Origin: Flavobacteriales bacterium
Lineage (GTDB): Bacteria; Bacteroidota; Bacteroidia; Flavobacteriales_D; Crocinitomicaceae
Assembly: GCA_018665005.1 (NCBI GenBank)
Contig: JABJEE010000175.1
Coordinates: 1-12,459 of the forward strand
Direction: 5' to 3'
Length of the DNA: 12,459 nucleotides
Shown: positions 8,084-12,459 of the stretch, in pieces
Numbering within the stretch: the stretch's first letter is position 1
How the letters are laid out: every line of letters begins with the position of its first letter
Notes under the pieces: generated by a model
The model's input: the letters and a program-made list of their open reading frames with translations, nothing else
Databases searched by the model: none
Told to the model about the DNA's origin: nothing
Made by a program: the position numbers and the translations under genes

Positions 8084-8782
8084 TTATTGCTTTACGAGCA
8101 ACTTGAACCCTATACCATGCACATTCATTATTTCAATATTGGAGTCTTCTTTCAATAGCTTTCGCAGCTTTGCAATGTATACATCCATGCTTCTTCCATT
8201 AAAATAATTATCATCTCCCCAAACGGCCCGAAGAGCGGCTTGTCGATCGAGAAGCTCATTTTGATTTTGAACCAATAGACGCAATAGCATGTTTTCTTTG
8301 GTGGTTAATTTCTTAACGCCGGTACCGAGATGTAGAACGCTAAGTTCCGGTTCATATTCAATCTTGCCGACATGTATTTTTTCTTGCACATTTTTTTGAT
8401 GGAGCTCGGTTCTTTTGAGAATAGCGTTAATCCTAGCCAAAAGCTCTTCCATTGAAAAGGGTTTAGTGATGTAATCATCAGCGCCAACATCAAACCCCTT
8501 GAGCTTATCTTCTTTCATGGATTTCGCAGATAAAAACAATAACGGCACCTTGCGATCCAAAAGCCGTATTTCTGACCCCAAGGTAAAGCCATCCATCTCA
8601 GGCATCATTACATCCAAAATAAGGAGATCAAAATGATGCTTCGTGTTGTTAAAAAGTTCGTAAGCTATTTTTCCATTTCTGGCCAACTCGACACCAAAAC
8701 CTTTTGCTTGCAGGTATGATACAAGGAGTTTTCCAAGGTTTTCATCATCTTCAGCTAATAATATGTTTTTATTTTCCTTCAT
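8084..8782 (-). CDS. OmpR/PhoB-type response regulator (RprY-like)
   Basis: 232 residues in two domains. The receiver domain (about 6-120) shows the acidic pocket E11-D12-D13, the phosphoacceptor D57 in L-I-L-D-V-M-M-P, S85 and K107 in I-T-K-P. All key residues are present. A winged-helix DNA-binding domain (about 135-231) follows, with the recognition region R-S-M-D-V-Y-I-A-K-L-R-K-L-L at 197-210 and the wing G-I-G-F-K. The receiver stretches E-D-D-E-N-L-G, Y-L-Q-A-K-G, and G-A-D-D-Y-I-T-K-P-F-S-M-E-E-L closely resemble RprY of Bacteroides. Its ATG overlaps the kinase TGA as ATGA (4 bases), and the flippase begins one base after its stop. It is the cytoplasmic transcription factor partner of the adjacent kinase. 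Autoregulation of the whole operon is likely but no binding site was identified. Confidence 0.95.
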   Translation of the reverse strand: MKENKNILLAEDDENLGKLLVSYLQAKGFGVELARNGKIAYELFNNTKHHFDLLILDVMMPEMDGFTLGSEIRLLDRKVPLLFLSAKSMKEDKLKGFDVGADDYITKPFSMEELLARINAILKRTELHQKNVQEKIHVGKIEYEPELSVLHLGTGVKKLTTKENMLLRLLVQNQNELLDRQAALRAVWGDDNYFNGRSMDVYIAKLRKLLKEDSNIEIMNVHGIGFKLLVKQ

Positions 8783-10404
8783 TCTTTATTCATTGTTATA
8801 ACAAATGTTGTGCCTTGACCAAACCGACTCGTTACTTTAATGTCCCAAGAATAGCCATCACAAATCCGCTTTACATAATTTAGTCCCAACCCAAAACCTT
8901 TAACATTGTGAATATTTCCTGTTGGAACCCGGTACAATTTATCAAATATTTTATCGAGATGTTCTTTTTCAATTCCAATTCCTGAATCTGAGATGGTTAA
9001 AACGACATTATTTGTATTTTGTTTTATATCAAGAATAATAGACGCTTTACCTTCACTATATTTAATTGCATTATCTACCAGATTGGTAAGGAGGTTTCTA
9101 AAATGTAAACGGTCACAAAGAGCAACTATTGATTCCTTGTTATTCTTTAGCTGAATTGAGCAATTTTCTGATCCTACACGAAACAAAGCATTTTCAACGA
9201 CATTTTGTGCGACCTCGCAAAGATTAACACTGTCTTTTCCCCACTTGATGTTTTGTTGCTCGAGCCTAGAGCTTTCAAGTATGCTTTCAACCAGCACTTC
9301 GAGCCTACGATTTTCTTGTTTAATCATACTTATGAATGGCGATACGGTATTCGCATTTTCATCTTTATTCACATCAGAGTCTTCAATAGCTTCACAGGCC
9401 AATGAAATCGTTGAAATAGGGGTCTTGAATTCATGAGTCATGTTGGAAATAAAACCGGCTTTTAATTCTGACAAGCGCTTTTGTTCTATAATGGTTTTGA
9501 ACATGAACACAAAAGCAACCAAAACAAGCACAATAACAATAATAGAACCTGCTATGGATAAAGTCATTTCTTTAAGAATAAAACGACCCCTTTGTGGAAA
9601 GTTTATTTGTAAATATAAAGGGTCGCTGAATGTATTGTTAGGGAATAGAGAAACCTTATGAATGGAATCAAAAGGGATAGAGTTTTTGTAATTTTTTGTT
9701 GACAAGGGAAAAACAACTGGTTTTTGTTCAGCTTGATAAATACAAAAGTTGTAGTTCTTTGGAAGGTGTTCGTTTTTCAATTCAAAAGCAATAATTGAAT
9801 CAAGAAAAACCAAGTCGATTCTCTGTTGTGGGGTTTCTAATATATTTTCCTTGAAAGACTGAACCATCATTTCATTGATGAATTTTGCTTTCTTAAAAAT
9901 TTGTTGAATGACTTTTTGATTAAGCTCAATTGAAAGCCGGCTAGAGTCAATAGAACCAGGAATCACTTTAACCTTTCCTTGAAGGACATCTCTTATTTCC
10001 CTGTAGTCTTTGGCTAGAACACGCTGCTCAGCACTTAATCCGCTAATGGAATCAAATGCTCTTCCCTGAATAACCAGATATTCCTCTGGAACACCATTAT
10101 TCATTATAACAGTATCGCTAATTGTAATATTTTGAGTTGGGATGAGGTTTTCAAATTCTGCCTTTAGGATCTCTTTATATTGCACGCTAAAATCATCATT
10201 AACAATATCGATGTAGCGTCTGTAATCTTCTGCTTTTTCGTGACGGAAAGAGATTTTATCTTGAAAAGATTGAATATTGTCATTAAGCTCTTTTGATTTT
10301 CGGTCATAAGTGTGATAGAGTTGATAGGATTGAACGATAATCAAGCTAATGATAGACAGCGCCAGTAAGAAAACAGCTAAACTTATTTTGTTTTTTCTCA
10401 ACAT
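8779..10404 (-). CDS. Membrane sensor histidine kinase (RprX-like, HisKA-HATPase)
   Basis: 541 residues. TM1 lies at about 7-29 and TM2 at about 281-304, enclosing an extracytoplasmic domain of some 250 residues that I do not recognise. The cytoplasmic part has all kinase motifs: H-box F-I-S-N-M-T-H324-E-F-K-T-P, N-box at 437-450 with N445 (L-V-D-N-A-I-K), G1 box D-S-G-I-G-I at 473-478, F-box F-D-K-L-Y-R at 487-492 and G2 box G-F-G-L-G-L at 503-508. It should be an active autokinase that phosphorylates D57 of the adjacent regulator. The ATG at 10404 is needed to keep TM1; the next Met (residue 101) lies beyond it. There is no obvious HAMP or PAS domain between TM2 and the H-box, only about 15 residues. 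It is the first gene of the minus-strand operon, divergent from serS. The signal is unknown. Confidence 0.94.
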   Translation of the reverse strand: MLRKNKISLAVFLLALSIISLIIVQSYQLYHTYDRKSKELNDNIQSFQDKISFRHEKAEDYRRYIDIVNDDFSVQYKEILKAEFENLIPTQNITISDTVIMNNGVPEEYLVIQGRAFDSISGLSAEQRVLAKDYREIRDVLQGKVKVIPGSIDSSRLSIELNQKVIQQIFKKAKFINEMMVQSFKENILETPQQRIDLVFLDSIIAFELKNEHLPKNYNFCIYQAEQKPVVFPLSTKNYKNSIPFDSIHKVSLFPNNTFSDPLYLQINFPQRGRFILKEMTLSIAGSIIVIVLVLVAFVFMFKTIIEQKRLSELKAGFISNMTHEFKTPISTISLACEAIEDSDVNKDENANTVSPFISMIKQENRRLEVLVESILESSRLEQQNIKWGKDSVNLCEVAQNVVENALFRVGSENCSIQLKNNKESIVALCDRLHFRNLLTNLVDNAIKYSEGKASIILDIKQNTNNVVLTISDSGIGIEKEHLDKIFDKLYRVPTGNIHNVKGFGLGLNYVKRICDGYSWDIKVTSRFGQGTTFVITMNKE

Positions 10405-10410
10405 GATAAA

Positions 10411-10418
10411 CGAAGCTA
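10411..10418 (-). promoter_or_regulatory. Weak -7-like box before the histidine kinase operon
   Basis: On the minus strand the bases read TAGCTTCG, one mismatch from TAnnTTTG. It sits only 6 bases before the kinase ATG, which would give an almost leaderless transcript. No good -33 box was found, so the real promoter may lie further upstream in 10419-10500. Offered only as a candidate. Confidence 0.18.
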
Positions 10419-10525
10419 AATAAAATCAATTCATTCGTGCAGAAAACTTAACCATTTTTAACACGTGAACAAAGAGAATCAAATTTTAATAAAGTAAAAT
10501 CACACTTATTATTTTTTCAATTGTT

Positions 10526-10533
10526 TAGCTTTG
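10526..10533 (+). promoter_or_regulatory. Candidate serS promoter, -7 box TAnnTTTG
   Basis: TAGCTTTG matches the Bacteroidota primary-sigma -7 consensus TAnnTTTG exactly. It lies 17 bases before the serS ATG at 10551, which predicts a leader of about 11-14 bases with A-rich sequence (AAAACACAAGT) and no Shine-Dalgarno, typical of this phylum. No clear TTTG -33 box appears about 20 bases upstream, so strength is uncertain. The box lies in the 146-base divergent gap between serS and the kinase operon. Confidence 0.5.
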
Positions 10534-10550
10534 TTGTACAAAACACAAGT

Positions 10551-11822
10551 ATGATTGAAATTCAGAGGATTAAAGAAAATAGAGCAGAGGTTATTGCTGG
10601 TTTAAAGAAAAGAGGATTAGATTCTGAAAAAGACATAGAAAAGATTTTAATTGTTGATCAGCAGTGGCGCGACGCGAAAACAGAACTTCAAGAAACATCT
10701 GCGAATCTGAATACAATTTCAAAAGAGGTGGGAAAACTTTTCGGTTCTGGAGAGCGCAATCAGGCTGAGGCATTAAAAACCCAAAGTGTTGAATTAAAAA
10801 AACAAGAGGTCTCTCAAAAAGCCAGAGTAGAGGAGCTTCAAGTCCAACTCTCTAAAGCAATTATGGCTTTGCCAAATATCCTACGACCAGAAGTTCCCTC
10901 AGGAAAGGATGCAGAGGATAATGAGCTTATATTTGAATCAGGAAGTAGTCCAACAAGTGAAAGCGCACCTAAAGCCCACTGGGACCTTGCTAAAGAATAC
11001 CAGCTCATTGATTTTGAACTTGGGGTGAAAGTTACTGGAGCCGGGTTTCCTTTTTATAGAGGTAAGGGGGCGAAGCTACAAAGGGCTTTAATTTCTTTTT
11101 TCCTGGATGAGGCCAGTAATGCGGGTTATGAGGAATTTAGCTCTCCTTTAATGGTCAATGAAGAAAGCGGAATAGGCACTGGACAGCTCCCAGATAAGGA
11201 AGGAATGATGTATCATGTCGGAGAAGATGATTTGTATCTTATTCCTACCGCGGAGGTTCCTTTAACCAATATGTATAGAAACACCTTGTTGCCTAACGAT
11301 GATTTTTCAATTAAAATAACGGGACACACACCCTGTTTTAGACGAGAAGCAGGGAGCTATGGAAAAGACGTAAGAGGGTTAAATAGGCTCCATCAATTTG
11401 AAAAAGTTGAAATAGTAAGAATAGAGAAACCGGAAAATGTTGAGTCGGCACTCAAAGAAATGCTGGATCATGTAAAATCTTTATTGGAAAAATTAGGACT
11501 ACAGTATAGAATATTAAAACTGTGTGGAGGTGATACAGGGTTTGCAGCTTCGATTACTTATGATTTTGAGGTGTATTCCGCAGGTCAAGATAAATGGCTC
11601 GAAGTGAGCTCTGTGTCTCGTTTTGACACCTTTCAGTCGAACAGGCTAAAGCTTCGTTATAAGGATGAAAATAAAAAATCAAAATTATGTCATACCCTAA
11701 ATGGGTCGGCATTGGCTTTACCTCGAATAGTAGCTGCCCTACTTGAAAATAACCAATCAACTCAAGGAATTAAAATCCCAGAGCCACTTGTTCCATACAC
11801 TGGATTTAAGATCATTAATTAA
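10551..11822 (+). CDS. serS: Seryl-tRNA synthetase
   Basis: 423 residues, the normal length for bacterial SerRS. It charges tRNA-Ser (and tRNA-Sec where present) with serine using ATP, in the cytoplasm. The N-terminal 110 residues form the long antiparallel coiled-coil arm that grips the tRNA (I-K-E-N-R-A-E-V to about K103). The class II core follows: P-T-A-E-V-P-L-T-N at 232-240, motif 2 F-R-R-E-A-G-S-Y-G-K-D at 263-273 running on to H-Q-F-E-K-V-E at 281-287, E-V-S-S-V-S at 351-356, and motif 3 N-G-S-A-L-A-L-P-R392 followed by L-L-E-N. I chose ATG 10551 (M-I-E-I-Q-R-I-K-E-N) over the TTG at 10521: it fits the usual start of the family, and the candidate promoter box lies between the two. Divergent from the kinase operon; the next gene follows after 32 bases. 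Confidence 0.97.
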   Translation: MIEIQRIKENRAEVIAGLKKRGLDSEKDIEKILIVDQQWRDAKTELQETSANLNTISKEVGKLFGSGERNQAEALKTQSVELKKQEVSQKARVEELQVQLSKAIMALPNILRPEVPSGKDAEDNELIFESGSSPTSESAPKAHWDLAKEYQLIDFELGVKVTGAGFPFYRGKGAKLQRALISFFLDEASNAGYEEFSSPLMVNEESGIGTGQLPDKEGMMYHVGEDDLYLIPTAEVPLTNMYRNTLLPNDDFSIKITGHTPCFRREAGSYGKDVRGLNRLHQFEKVEIVRIEKPENVESALKEMLDHVKSLLEKLGLQYRILKLCGGDTGFAASITYDFEVYSAGQDKWLEVSSVSRFDTFQSNRLKLRYKDENKKSKLCHTLNGSALALPRIVAALLENNQSTQGIKIPEPLVPYTGFKIIN

Positions 11823-11854
11823 ATTCAATAGATGCTTAACTTAAAATCCTGAGT

Positions 11855-12391
11855 ATGAGAAAATATATCTTCGTTTTACTTTTCTTTAGCGTTTCTTGTT
11901 CAGATTTAGACAAGGAGAAACAAGAGAAAAACGTTTTGGTTTTATCAGAACAGATGAAGACTTATAAAAACGAATTTGACGCGATTAAAATAGATAGTAT
12001 TTCTGTTTTAAAGCTCTCCACTTATGATGTTGAACGCAGAGTAAAACAGAATTATTATTCAGACACATTAGATGTTTTATTCGGACAAAAGATGGATGAT
12101 TTTAAGAGAATGAGAAGAATGCTCGGCCCTCTAGGAAAAGAACAGATAAGACTAAAAAACAGTATAAATGAGGAGCTACTTCAGCTCGAAAAACTGCATT
12201 CTGATATATCTAAAGGGTATGGAAAAAGGGAGTCATACAATGAGTACATTCAATTTGAAAAAAATAAAGTCAATCAAATAAAGGTTCTTTATGATGAATA
12301 TGTCAAGATGAGGGCACAGTTTTTGGAAATGTATAATGATCTTTATACTGAGCTAGACATTTTTAGTAAAAGTTTAGAAGTCAAACAATAG
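11855..12391 (+). CDS. Small lipoprotein of unknown function
   Basis: 178 residues. The N-terminus (M-R-K, hydrophobic 4-13, then S-V-S-C15) is a lipoprotein signal with a relaxed lipobox, as is common in this phylum. The mature start C-S-D-L-D-K-E-K-Q-E-K is acidic and charged. The remainder looks almost wholly alpha-helical and coiled-coil prone, for example L-K-N-S-I-N-E-E-L-L-Q-L-E-K-L-H-S-D-I near 105-123 and K-V-N-Q-I-K-V-L-Y-D-E-Y near 142-153. No family or catalytic motif was recognised. It follows serS by 32 bases without a visible promoter or terminator and lies 2 bases before the next secreted-protein gene, so it probably works with that product. Codon use and AT content look like those of its neighbours. 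The coding call is firm; the function is not known. Confidence 0.8.
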   Translation: MRKYIFVLLFFSVSCSDLDKEKQEKNVLVLSEQMKTYKNEFDAIKIDSISVLKLSTYDVERRVKQNYYSDTLDVLFGQKMDDFKRMRRMLGPLGKEQIRLKNSINEELLQLEKLHSDISKGYGKRESYNEYIQFEKNKVNQIKVLYDEYVKMRAQFLEMYNDLYTELDIFSKSLEVKQ

Positions 12392-12393
12392 TT

Positions 12394-12459
12394 ATGAAAA
12401 ACTACTTAACCGTATTATTTATTGGACTGTTTTTTTCTGCTTTTTCTCAATCAGACTCA
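12394..12459 (+). CDS. Start of a secreted protein gene (3' part outside window)
   Basis: Only the first 22 codons are present. They begin M-K-N-Y and continue with a hydrophobic core (L-T-V-L-F-I-G-L-F-F) and then S-A-F-S-Q, a typical Sec signal peptide with likely cleavage after the second Ser. There is no Cys, so it is not a lipoprotein. The ATG lies two bases after the stop of the upstream lipoprotein gene, which points to co-transcription. The mature protein is not visible, so no function can be given. Confidence 0.7.
   Translation, partial: MKNYLTVLFIGLFFSAFSQSDS

Noticed and set aside
9205..9661. Several short plus-strand open frames opposite the kinase gene
   Set aside because: They overlap the strongly conserved H-box and TM2 coding region, overlap each other in different frames, and show no protein-like features.
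10462..10467. CACGTG palindrome in the divergent gap as an operator
   Set aside because: Symmetry ends after 6 bases and there is no second copy; too short to support a binding site.
1..12459. Mobile element, CRISPR array, toxin-antitoxin or defence genes
   Set aside because: Both strands were scanned by eye for transposase, integrase, repeat-spacer and small paired genes; none was seen, and composition is even across the window.

Overview
The window looks like chromosomal DNA of an AT-rich member of the Bacteroidota, probably Flavobacteriales. Supporting signs are an RprY-like response regulator, a DUF4292-type lipoprotein beside an EnvC-family gene, short lipoprotein signals ending in S-C, weak or absent Shine-Dalgarno sequences, and a TAnnTTTG promoter box before serS. 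Almost every base is coding. The only gaps over 30 bases are 6579-6642, 10405-10550 and 11823-11854, so no gene-free stretch exceeds 300 bases. I saw no tRNA, rRNA, CRISPR array, insertion sequence or clear phage gene.

Left part, plus strand (1-4170): the 3' end of a sugar-phosphate nucleotidyltransferase with a left-handed beta-helix tail is followed by a TPR lipoprotein, a DUF4292-like lipoprotein and an EnvC-type peptidoglycan hydrolase activator with a degenerate M23 domain. Each gene overlaps the next by 11 to 20 bases, so the four are almost certainly one operon and translationally coupled. The theme is cell-envelope construction: activated sugar, outer-membrane lipoproteins and control of peptidoglycan cleavage.

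Middle part, minus strand (4142-10404): in transcription order this block holds a sensor histidine kinase, an OmpR-type response regulator, a Wzx-like flippase, a Wzz-like chain-length protein and an O-antigen ligase/polymerase. Kinase and regulator overlap by 4 bases. Regulator to flippase and Wzz to ligase are each separated by one base. Only a 64-base gap before wzz could hold an internal promoter. The two-component system is thus physically welded to surface-polysaccharide export and assembly genes, the most notable arrangement in the window. The ligase gene runs convergently into the EnvC gene with a 29-base 3' overlap.

Right part, plus strand (10551-12459): serS (seryl-tRNA synthetase) is transcribed divergently from the kinase. 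It is followed by a small unrecognised lipoprotein and the first 22 codons of a secreted protein.

Most genes belong to known families. I do not see a clearly undescribed system. The leads most worth a second look are the two-component/polysaccharide operon, the coupled lipoprotein-EnvC module and the unrecognised lipoprotein pair after serS.
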